A stretch of 5,557 bases of DNA from contig PXTQ01000139.1 of NCBI GenBank assembly GCA_003022505.1, forward strand, positions 1 through 5,557, given 5' to 3'. A program made the translations under genes and the position numbers. The notes under the pieces were generated by a model. That model made no database searches. It was not told the DNA's origin and saw nothing but the letters and a program-made list of their open reading frames with translations. Numbering within the stretch: position 1 is the stretch's first letter; each line of letters begins with the position of its first letter. Source of the DNA: Bacteroidetes bacterium QS_8_64_10 (GTDB lineage Bacteria; Bacteroidota; Rhodothermia; Rhodothermales; Salinibacteraceae). Shown piece after piece: positions 1 through 5,557 of this stretch.

Positions 1-1
1 C

Positions 2-2443
2 GGTGCGTGCGTGTTGGCCTCGAACCTGCGCATCGACCCCGACCTGGCGAACCTGCTGCCGGAGGACTACCGGAGCGTGCAGTCGCTCGACAAGCTGCGC
101 GCGACCGTGGGCGGCGGCAACAACGCGGCGGCCGTCGCCGTCGTGAGTCCGTCCTTCGAGGCCAACAAGCGCTTCGCTGAAACCATCATCCCGAAGGTGC
201 TGGACCTGCAGCGCGAGGACATGGAGGCCCCGTTCTTCAGGCGCGTGCGTTATTACCGCGACACCCGCTTCATGAGAAACAATGCGCTGTACTTTGCCAC
301 CAACGAGGAACTCGCCAAAATCGAAACGTATCTGGACGAGCAGATCGACGAAGCGAAGCTGGAGGCGAATCCGTTTTACGTGGACGTCGAGGGCGAATCG
401 GATTCGGCGGCGGTCGATACCACCGCGCGCGACCTGCAAGTCCTCTACGAGCGCATCGTCGGGCAGGAGTATCCGATCTCCGACGACAGCACGACGATGG
501 TGCTGCGCTTCTTTCCGTCGGGCGGGCGCTCCGACATCGGGTTTATCGAGAATGCGTACGAGGATCTGGAAAAGACCGTCCAGATCAACCTCGACCGGTT
601 CCACCCGGAGATGAAGGTCGTGCTGGCGGGGGAGTTGCTGCGACAGCTCGTCGAGATCCAAACGATTCAGCAGGACGTGTTCAGTTCGTTCGGGGCGGGC
701 GTGGCGACGGTGCTCCTGTTCGTGATGCTGTACTTTCTGTACAAGGCGTACCGGGCGCGGGCCGGGGGGCGCTTTTCCAGCCGTATCTTGTCGCAAGAAC
801 TACTTCGCGCGCCCGTCATGGCCTTCGTGATCGGACTGCCGCTCCTGATGAGTTTGCTCTGGACCGGCGCGGCGGCGTACCTGGCGTTTACGGATCTGAA
901 CGTGATGACGGCCACGCTGGGGCTGATCTTGTTCGGGCTGGGCATCGACTTCGGCATCCACTTCTACGCTCGCTACACCGAGGAGCGCGGCGCGGGAAGT
1001 TCCGTGGCGGAGGCGATGGAAACGACGTTCGCGGGCACGGGGCAGGCCATCACCATCGGCGTGCTCACGACGGCCTCGGCGCTCTTTGTGCTCATGATGG
1101 CCGATTTCAAGGGCTTCAGCGAGTTCGGTTTTATCGCAGGTGTGGGCGTCTTGCTGGCCCTCATCGCCATGACGGTCGTGATGCCGGCGCTCCTGGCGCT
1201 CTTTGAGCGGACGGGCCTTCTGAATCTGGAGGCCGCCGCCGCGAGTCCCAACCTGGAGCGCACGCAGGGCCGTTTTCCGGCGGCGCGCGGCCTGATCGTG
1301 GCGAGCCTCGCCGCCGTCGCCGTCGCCGTCGTGATGCTGCCGCCGCAGTTCGAGTACGAGTTCGGCAATCTGGAGCCGACGTACATGGAGTACAACAAAA
1401 AGCGCAACGTCGTCCGGCGCGTGTGGGGGCGCACGGCGAGCGGCAAGCGCAAGCGCAACCCGGCCTACATCGTCGCCAAGAACCGCCGCCACCTGCGCGC
1501 CCTGAAAGACAGCCTGAACCGACGGATGCGAAGCGACACCACCTCGTCCACGATCCTGATGGTGGAAACGCTTCAGGAACGCTTCCCGCTGCGGAAGGAG
1601 CGCCAACAGGACAAGCTGCAACGGATCTCGAAGCTGCGCACGAAGCTCGCCACCAACAAGTACCTGCGGCAGGACTCGTCGAAGTGGATGATGCGCCTGC
1701 GTCGCGCCTCGCAGACGGATTCGGCGATCACGCGCGGGCAGGTGCCGGAATTTCTCAAGAAGCAGTTCGTCACGAAGTCCGGCGAACTGGGCAACTTCGT
1801 GATCGTGTATCCGTCCGTCGGTCTCTCGGACGCGCGCAAGTCGATGGCCTTTTCGGAAGACGTGAGCCGGATCGCCGTGGGTGATACGACCTACACGGCA
1901 GGCTCGACGTCGCTGGTGGCCGCCGACATGGTGAGCCTGATGCTGGCGGAAGCGCCGTGGATGGTGGCGTTCACGTTTCTCATCGTGGCGCTTCTGATGT
2001 GGGTCAACTTCCGCTCGGTCAAGTGGGCGGCGCTCGCCATCCTGCCGCTGGTGGTGGGCGTGTTGTGGATGCTGCTGGTGATCGAGCTTTTCGATATCAA
2101 GCTCAACTTCTACAATCTGGTGGTGCTGCCGGCGGTGCTCGGCATCGGCAACGATGCGGGCGTGCACATCGTGCATCGCTACCGCGAGGAGGGCGCGGGG
2201 TCCATTTTGCAGACGCTGCGCTCGACGGGCGAGCACGTGGCGATGGGATCGCTCACGACGATCATCGGCTTTGGCGGATTGCTGTTGAGCTTCCATCCCG
2301 GTCTGCATTCCATCGGATTGCTCGCGGTCATCGGGATCGGCACGACGCTCGTGGCGGCGCTCGTCTTCTTGCCGGCCTTGCTGCAATGGGTCGAGGATCG
2401 CTCGGAGGCGTCGCCGGAGCCACGCAAAGAGGCGGCGGCGTAG
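2..2443 (+). CDS. RND/MMPL-family membrane exporter, 5'-truncated by the window edge
   Basis: An inner-membrane efflux or lipid-export protein of the RND superfamily, MMPL/HpnN-like, presumably driven by the proton gradient. Its substrate cannot be told. The frame is open to the window edge. A GTG at 11 falls within what should be the end of the first membrane helix, just before a family-typical segment (LRIDPDLANLLPED), so the true start lies upstream. Counting from codon 11, I see a periplasmic loop (about 5-226), hydrophobic helices near 227-246, 268-290, 298-319, 345-363, 371-397 and 424-443, a second large loop (444-648), then helices near 649-667, 672-692, 700-722, 745-761 and 765-791. 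With the missing first helix this makes the usual 12, in two repeated halves. The signature in helix 4 (GIDFGIHFYARY, Asp313) recurs in helix 10 (NDAGVHIVHRY, Asp715); these buried aspartates are the likely proton-relay residues. The second loop has an unusually basic stretch at about 462-570. The TAG stop directly abuts a parS site. Family assignment is firm; function is general. Confidence 0.9.
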   Translation, partial: GACVLASNLRIDPDLANLLPEDYRSVQSLDKLRATVGGGNNAAAVAVVSPSFEANKRFAETIIPKVLDLQREDMEAPFFRRVRYYRDTRFMRNNALYFATNEELAKIETYLDEQIDEAKLEANPFYVDVEGESDSAAVDTTARDLQVLYERIVGQEYPISDDSTTMVLRFFPSGGRSDIGFIENAYEDLEKTVQINLDRFHPEMKVVLAGELLRQLVEIQTIQQDVFSSFGAGVATVLLFVMLYFLYKAYRARAGGRFSSRILSQELLRAPVMAFVIGLPLLMSLLWTGAAAYLAFTDLNVMTATLGLILFGLGIDFGIHFYARYTEERGAGSSVAEAMETTFAGTGQAITIGVLTTASALFVLMMADFKGFSEFGFIAGVGVLLALIAMTVVMPALLALFERTGLLNLEAAAASPNLERTQGRFPAARGLIVASLAAVAVAVVMLPPQFEYEFGNLEPTYMEYNKKRNVVRRVWGRTASGKRKRNPAYIVAKNRRHLRALKDSLNRRMRSDTTSSTILMVETLQERFPLRKERQQDKLQRISKLRTKLATNKYLRQDSSKWMMRLRRASQTDSAITRGQVPEFLKKQFVTKSGELGNFVIVYPSVGLSDARKSMAFSEDVSRIAVGDTTYTAGSTSLVAADMVSLMLAEAPWMVAFTFLIVALLMWVNFRSVKWAALAILPLVVGVLWMLLVIELFDIKLNFYNLVVLPAVLGIGNDAGVHIVHRYREEGAGSILQTLRSTGEHVAMGSLTTIIGFGGLLLSFHPGLHSIGLLAVIGIGTTLVAALVFLPALLQWVEDRSEASPEPRKEAAA

Positions 2444-2459
2444 TGTTTCACGTGAAACG
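2444..2459. promoter_or_regulatory. parS site 1 (ParB-binding centromere palindrome)
   Basis: TGTTTCACGTGAAACG matches 15 of 16 bases of the widely conserved chromosomal parS sequence TGTTTCACGTGAAACA, with a perfect 14-bp palindromic core at 2445-2458. ParB dimers bind such sites and spread or condense nearby DNA, load SMC, and work with ParA in chromosome segregation. The site begins at the first base after the exporter TAG stop. Binding is inferred from sequence; parB is not in the window. Confidence 0.88.
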
Positions 2460-2497
2460 CTGGCGAGGCGGCGGGCGGCAGAAAGCGGCACCGCTGA

Positions 2498-2513
2498 CGT
2501 TTCACGTGAAACG
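2498..2513. promoter_or_regulatory. parS site 2 (ParB-binding centromere palindrome)
   Basis: The same 14-bp core (2499-2512) lies here, centred 54 bp from site 1. Its flanks make a longer perfect palindrome of 18 bp (2497-2514, ACGTTTCACGTGAAACGT). The outer bases differ from the consensus T and A, so it matches 14 of 16. A perfect core so close to an identical copy makes chance very unlikely. Confidence 0.87.
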
Positions 2514-2573
2514 TTGATCGCGGCGCAACAGGTCGATGGCTGTCTAAATTGGACTAGGGAGCGCGTAGGGCGG

Positions 2574-2589
2574 TGTTTCACGTGAAACG
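2574..2589. promoter_or_regulatory. parS site 3 (ParB-binding centromere palindrome)
   Basis: TGTTTCACGTGAAACG is identical over 16 bases to site 1 (core 2575-2588) and is centred 76 bp from site 2. It lies about 160 bases upstream of the Uma2 start codon, so a spreading ParB complex here could also affect transcription of that gene. That effect is inference only. Confidence 0.88.
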
Positions 2590-2751
2590 CCTGCCGCTTC
2601 GCTTTTGTCCCCCCGCGATGATGACGATTTACTTTCTAATTGGGCAATAGGCGTTTTTCATGCCCGCAAACTTGGGGGCTACGGACCGAAAGCGGCGCGG
2701 CGCTCGTTTCAGCAAGCAGCCAGCATCACGAATAGAACCGCGAGAACAGCC

Positions 2752-3285
2752 ATGCCCAGCGCACAAACCAAAGAGCGCACCCGCGAGCAGGCCGGATTTA
2801 CGTGGGAGGAAATCCTGCGCGATCCCAATCTGCGAGATCTGCCCTACAAGATTGAGACCAACGAACACGGCCAGATCGTCATGAGTCCGCCGCCTTCTCC
2901 TCCGCATGGCTTTCGTCAGCCGCAAATCGCCCGCTTGCTGGAAGACCTTCTGCCGGAAGGGCACGTTGCCACGGAAATGCCGGTGCGCACTGCGAAGGGC
3001 ACGAAAGGAGTGGACGCGTGCTGGTTCTCCGCCGAGCGCCGCGCGGAAGCAGTACGCGAGTCGCAGAGCATTATTGCACCGGAGATCTGCGTCGAGATCC
3101 TGTCGCCTTCGAACACCGAAGACGAGATGCTCGAGAAGAAGGCGCTCTACTTCGAGGCGGGGGCCGAGGAGGTCTGGTTCTGCGACGAAGACGGGCGGAT
3201 GCGCTTCTTCGGGCCGGACGGCGAGCACGAGCAATCGGCGCGCGCGCCGTCGTTTCCGCACTGGCCGCCCGCCTGCCCCCCGTAG
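2752..3285 (+). CDS. Uma2-family PD-(D/E)XK nuclease-like protein
   Basis: A complete 177-residue protein of the Uma2 family, which has a restriction-endonuclease-like fold and is usually of unknown biological role, often in many paralogues per genome. Visible hallmarks are an N-terminal FTWEEILRDPNLRDLPYKIE segment (16-35), the family motif QIVMSP (41-46), Asp88 in GVDACWF as a likely metal ligand, and the core APEICVEILSPS (109-120) with Glu115. These are followed by EKKALYFEAGAEEVWFCDEDGRM (128-150), with Lys129 or Lys130 as the likely catalytic lysine. The usual aspartate of the PDL-VVEVLSPS motif is Glu111 here, a conservative change. I chose ATG 2752 because the family normally starts shortly before the TWEE-like segment. 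The GAGA at 2742-2745 is only a weak ribosome-binding site. Length is near the low end of the usual range (about 180-200). The gene stands alone between parS sites 3 and 4, with no recognisable antitoxin, methylase or transposase partner. Fold assignment is confident; nuclease activity and role are not shown. Confidence 0.9.
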   Translation: MPSAQTKERTREQAGFTWEEILRDPNLRDLPYKIETNEHGQIVMSPPPSPPHGFRQPQIARLLEDLLPEGHVATEMPVRTAKGTKGVDACWFSAERRAEAVRESQSIIAPEICVEILSPSNTEDEMLEKKALYFEAGAEEVWFCDEDGRMRFFGPDGEHEQSARAPSFPHWPPACPP

Positions 3286-3374
3286 GCTTGCGAGATCGTC
3301 CGAGGGATGACAGGTTTGGGAAACTGTACGTGTTTAGCGTAGGCGTTTCTGGACACGAACCGTCAATTTTTTTA

Positions 3375-3407
3375 CCGTAGGGACGTTGCGACGCAACGTC
3401 TCTACGG
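3375..3407. repeat. Long near-perfect palindrome, probable dispersed REP/MITE-like repeat
   Basis: The left arm CCGTAGGGACGTTGCG (3375-3390) and the right arm CGCAACGTCTCTACGG (3392-3407) are reverse complements at 15 of 16 positions. The exception, G3381 against T3401, would still pair as G-U in RNA. The transcript could form a 15-bp stem with a 3-base loop. From memory, similar units with a GACGTTGC...GCAACGTC core are common dispersed palindromes in cyanobacteria and other phyla, so this is probably a mobile or RAYT-type repeat rather than a site unique to this locus. Downstream GGTGTTTTC has a short T-run, so it could also work as a weak terminator for the Uma2 transcript. On the left it is flanked by a run of seven T (TTTTTTTACC), which reads as A on the opposite strand and so does not support a minus-strand terminator. 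Confidence 0.75.
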
Positions 3408-3469
3408 GTGTTTTCAACGTCTATGCTAAATAGATACGTGCTACGTCGCTCCGCATCCTACAAAAATAG

Positions 3470-3485
3470 CGTTTCACGTGAAACA
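3470..3485. promoter_or_regulatory. parS site 4 (ParB-binding centromere palindrome)
   Basis: CGTTTCACGTGAAACA has the same perfect 14-bp core (3471-3484) and matches the parS consensus at 15 of 16 positions. It is centred 896 bp from site 3 and lies about 115 bases upstream of the mfd start codon, in the likely promoter region of that gene. It shows that the ParB-binding zone spans the whole interval between the exporter gene and mfd. Confidence 0.87.
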
Positions 3486-3599
3486 ACGCGCATTCGTAAC
3501 GCGGAATTAAAGCCGCAGGCACCCCTGCGCTGAATCTCACTTCTCGACGCGGCGTTCGATCCAGCGCGCTTGTCCCGTAAGCCTTAAACGCCCTACGAC

Positions 3600-5557
3600 G
3601 TGTCGCTGAAGCTCCTCGCTCGCCGCGCTGAAAACACCTCTTTCTTCGAGGAAGTTGCCGAATGGTCGAAGTCCGCGCGCTCCGAAGACGCGCTCCGCCT
3701 CGACGGGCTGCCCGGCTCGCTCCCCGCGCTGCTCGGCGCGCATCTGTCGGATGACCGCCCGCTTGCGTTCCTCGCGCCCGACGCGGAGGAGGCCGCTCAC
3801 CTCGCCGACGACCTGACGCGCCTGCTCACGGGCGACGCCGGCGTCGCGCTGGTGCCACCCTCACGCCGCGCGCCCTACGACGACGAGCACGTCGGCGACA
3901 CCGCGCCGCTCATCGAGCGCACCGACGCCCTGCAACAGCTGTCGAGCGGCGAGGCGCGCATCGCCGTCACGAGCACCGCTGCGCTCGCCGAAAAGGCACC
4001 GCCGCCCGACGCCGTGCGCTCCGAGACGATGACCGTGGCACTCGGCGACGAAGAGCCGCCGGATGAACTCGCGGCGCTGCTCACGAGTCAGGGCTTCCGG
4101 CGCGTCGAGTTCGTCGAAGAGCCGGGCGACGTGGCCCTGCGCGGCGGCATCCTGGACGCGTACCCGTTCGCGGGCGACTATCCGGTGCGCATCGAGTTCT
4201 TCGGCGACGAGATCGACGCGATCCGCGAGTTCGACGTGCGCACGCAGCGCTCCGTGAGCCGCCGCAGCGCCGCTCGCCTCACGCCGAATCTGGAGGAACA
4301 CGCCCTTGACCGTCGCGCTCCGCTCTTCGCGTTTCTGCCGGACGATGCGCTGCTGCTGTCGCTTGACGAGCAGAAGATCCGCGAGGACCTGAACGAGCTA
4401 CGCGACGAGGCGCAGACGGCCTACGACGACCTCGATGACGATGCCCGCGCGGAGCATCCCGCCCCCGATGCGCTCTACTTGAGCGAGCAAGAGTTTACGA
4501 GCGCGCTCTGGGCGCATCCGAGGCTGCTGCTGGGCGCGTTCTCCGGCAGCGACGAGCTTCCCGCGCGCCGCTTCGAGGCTTCGCCGCAGGTGCCCTTCAA
4601 CAGCAACATGGAGCTGCTCCGCCAGCGCATCGACGAAAACGCGGGCAAGAGTCTCGATACGCTCATTTTTTGCGACAGCGAGGGGCAACAGGATCGCCTG
4701 AGCGATCTCCTGAGCGAGCAGATCGAAGAGGGCCAGGCGCGCCTCCTCGTGGAGACGCTGCACGCGGGCTTCGAGGCCCCGCCACTGGGGCTGGCTGTTT
4801 ATACCGACCATCAGATTTTCAACCGCTACCATCGCCCCAAGACGCGCAAGCGCTCCGCGAAGGGCGGCCTCACGCGCCAGAAGCTCCAGAGCCTTACGCT
4901 CGGCGACTTCGTGGTGCACACCGACTACGGCATCGGCACGTTTGCCGGGATGCGCGAGATCGAGGTGCGCGGCACCCACCAGGAGGCCGTGCGGCTGCGT
5001 TTCCGCGACGACGACGTGCTCTACGTTAATGTTAATGCCCTCCACAAGCTCAACAAGTTCACGGGAAAAGAAGGACACCAGCCGCGCCTCACGAAGCTCG
5101 GATCGGGCCGGTGGGAGCGCAAGAAGGCGCAGACCAAGAGCGAGGTCAAAGACATGGCCCGCGACCTCATCGAATTGTACGCTAAGCGCAAAGAAAGCAA
5201 GGGGTTCGGTTACTCTGAAGACAGCGTATGGCAGCGCGAGTTGGAGGCCTCGTTCGAGTTCGAGGACACGCCCGATCAGGCCGCCGCGACGGAGGCGGTG
5301 AAGCGCGACATGCAAAATAGCACGCCGATGGACCGGCTGATTTGCGGCGATGTGGGCTTTGGCAAGACGGAGATCGCCGTACGCGCCGCGTTCAAGGCCG
5401 TGCAGGACGGCAAGCAGGTGGCCGTGCTCGTCCCGACCACCATCCTGGCCGATCAGCACTACGAGACGTTCAGCCGCCGCCTGGAGCGTTTCCCGGTAAA
5501 CGTGGACGTGCTCTCGCGCTTCCGCACGCGCTCGGAGCAAAAGGAAACGCTCAAGCG
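3600..5557 (+). CDS. mfd: Transcription-repair coupling factor Mfd, N-terminal 652 codons (3' end outside window)
   Basis: Mfd is a cytoplasmic ATP-driven DNA translocase that removes RNA polymerase stalled at lesions and recruits UvrA for nucleotide excision repair. In order I see: a UvrB-like domain with the degenerate P-loop GLPGSLPALL (36-45) and VPPSRRAPYDDE from about 85; the UvrA-contacting domain with RGGILDAYPF...RIEFFGDEID (from 181); a variable acidic region; the CarD-like RNA polymerase-interacting domain, LTLGDFVVHTDYGIG to LHKLNKF (about 432-500); the linker LGSGRWERKK (Trp505) and helix DLIELYAKRK; then the start of the translocase motor with Walker A GDVGFGKT (583-590, Lys589), VPTTILADQHY and LSRFRT. 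Family members are about 1,100-1,150 residues, so the second motor lobe and C-terminal domain lie beyond the window. An in-frame TAA at 3585-3587 limits the start, and GTG 3600 is the first usual start codon after it. It gives a family-like N terminus (VSLKLLARRAENTSFFEEV). No clear Shine-Dalgarno sequence precedes it. No frameshift or missing key residue is seen. The reading frame is open through the last base. Confidence 0.96.
   Translation, partial: MSLKLLARRAENTSFFEEVAEWSKSARSEDALRLDGLPGSLPALLGAHLSDDRPLAFLAPDAEEAAHLADDLTRLLTGDAGVALVPPSRRAPYDDEHVGDTAPLIERTDALQQLSSGEARIAVTSTAALAEKAPPPDAVRSETMTVALGDEEPPDELAALLTSQGFRRVEFVEEPGDVALRGGILDAYPFAGDYPVRIEFFGDEIDAIREFDVRTQRSVSRRSAARLTPNLEEHALDRRAPLFAFLPDDALLLSLDEQKIREDLNELRDEAQTAYDDLDDDARAEHPAPDALYLSEQEFTSALWAHPRLLLGAFSGSDELPARRFEASPQVPFNSNMELLRQRIDENAGKSLDTLIFCDSEGQQDRLSDLLSEQIEEGQARLLVETLHAGFEAPPLGLAVYTDHQIFNRYHRPKTRKRSAKGGLTRQKLQSLTLGDFVVHTDYGIGTFAGMREIEVRGTHQEAVRLRFRDDDVLYVNVNALHKLNKFTGKEGHQPRLTKLGSGRWERKKAQTKSEVKDMARDLIELYAKRKESKGFGYSEDSVWQRELEASFEFEDTPDQAAATEAVKRDMQNSTPMDRLICGDVGFGKTEIAVRAAFKAVQDGKQVAVLVPTTILADQHYETFSRRLERFPVNVDVLSRFRTRSEQKETLK

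Larger units (their letters stand above)
2444..2751. other. Intergenic region carrying a parS cluster and the Uma2 leader
   Basis: This 308-base gap between the exporter stop and the Uma2 start holds three parS palindromes in its first half (listed separately). I see no stem-loop with a T-tract that would serve as an intrinsic terminator for the exporter gene. The only promoter-like pair I can find is TTGTCC at 2605-2610 and TTTACT at 2628-2633 with 17-bp spacing. Each box matches 4 of 6 sigma-70 positions, which is weak, and the organism may use another consensus. The frame of the Uma2 gene stays open back to about 2605, but that extension has no family character and is treated as untranslated leader. 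The stretch from 2591 to 2751 is less GC-rich than the flanking genes. Confidence 0.6.
3286..3599. other. Intergenic region with palindromic repeat, parS 4 and mfd leader
   Basis: This 314-base gap separates the Uma2 stop from the mfd start. It contains an imperfect 33-bp inverted repeat (3375-3407) and parS site 4 (3470-3485), both listed separately. It also holds a small GC-rich hairpin at 3514-3529 (CGCAGG, loop CACC, CCTGCG) without a T-tract. The part from about 3425 to 3475 is visibly AT-richer than the coding regions and is the likeliest place for the mfd promoter, but no pair of boxes is convincing. No coding frame here resembles a protein I recognise. Confidence 0.55.

Noticed and set aside
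11..13. GTG at 11 as the exporter start codon
   Set aside because: The frame is open upstream (Gly-Ala-Cys) and the first membrane helix expected just before this point would be lost. The gene is more likely truncated by the window edge.
1310..1333. Tandem GCCGTC hexamers in the exporter gene
   Set aside because: They encode alternating Ala-Val in a membrane helix; simple codon repetition in a GC-rich gene explains them.
2230..2242. CACGTG within the exporter gene as a further parS
   Set aside because: Only the central six bases match; the flanking GTTT and AAAC are absent.
800..2581. Long open frame on the minus strand opposite the exporter gene
   Set aside because: Its translation is rich in Arg, His and Gln with no recognisable domain, as expected for the antisense of a GC-rich gene. 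The + strand frame has clear membrane helices and family motifs over the same DNA.
2605..2751. N-terminal extension of the Uma2 gene from TTG 2605
   Set aside because: The added 49 residues have no family character and no ribosome-binding site precedes the TTG. The family normally begins close to ATG 2752.
3341..3360. Possible degenerate parS (GTTTC ... GAAC)
   Set aside because: The spacing between the half-sites is wrong and the central CACGTG is missing.
3514..3529. Small GC-rich hairpin as a terminator
   Set aside because: Only six base pairs and no following T-run. It may be a chance structure in the mfd leader.
4398..5540. 380-codon open frame on the minus strand opposite mfd
   Set aside because: The + strand encodes unmistakable Mfd motifs here, including Walker A. 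The minus-strand product is low-complexity Ala/Leu/Arg/Glu-rich and matches nothing known to me.

Overview
The window is GC-rich bacterial chromosomal DNA with three protein-coding genes, all on the + strand: the C-terminal part of an RND/MMPL-type membrane exporter (position 2 to 2443, 5' end outside the window), a complete Uma2-family PD-(D/E)XK nuclease-like gene (2752 to 3285), and the N-terminal 652 codons of the transcription-repair coupling factor gene mfd (from 3600, running off the 3' end). The Mfd sequence reads most like Bacteroidota/Rhodothermota proteins: an LHKLNKF segment after the RNA polymerase-interacting domain, an LGSGRWERKK linker, and the wording DLIELYAKRK. Together with the high GC, the acidic residues in Mfd and the absence of clear Shine-Dalgarno sequences before both visible starts, this suggests a high-GC member of the Rhodothermota or a related group. 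That placement is inference and is only moderately supported.

The most striking non-coding content is four exact copies of the 14-bp palindrome GTTTCACGTGAAAC, the core of the chromosomal centromere site parS bound by ParB. Three lie within 146 bp directly after the exporter stop codon (centres about 2451.5, 2505.5 and 2581.5). The fourth (centre about 3477.5) lies upstream of mfd. parS clusters usually mark the origin-proximal region of a chromosome, so this locus is probably a segregation centre. parAB itself is not in the window.

The two intergenic gaps are about 310 bases each. The first (2444-2751) holds parS 1-3 and the Uma2 leader. The second (3286-3599) holds a near-perfect 33-bp inverted repeat (3375-3407) that looks like a dispersed palindromic repeat (REP/MITE-like), then parS 4, then the mfd leader. 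The Uma2 gene and the palindrome sit between parS 3 and parS 4. This layout would fit an accessory insertion that split an originally tighter parS cluster between the exporter gene and mfd, but that is a hypothesis.

No functional link between the three genes is evident: envelope transport, an accessory nuclease-fold protein, and transcription-coupled DNA repair. I see no tRNA, rRNA, CRISPR array, transposase or well-supported promoter.
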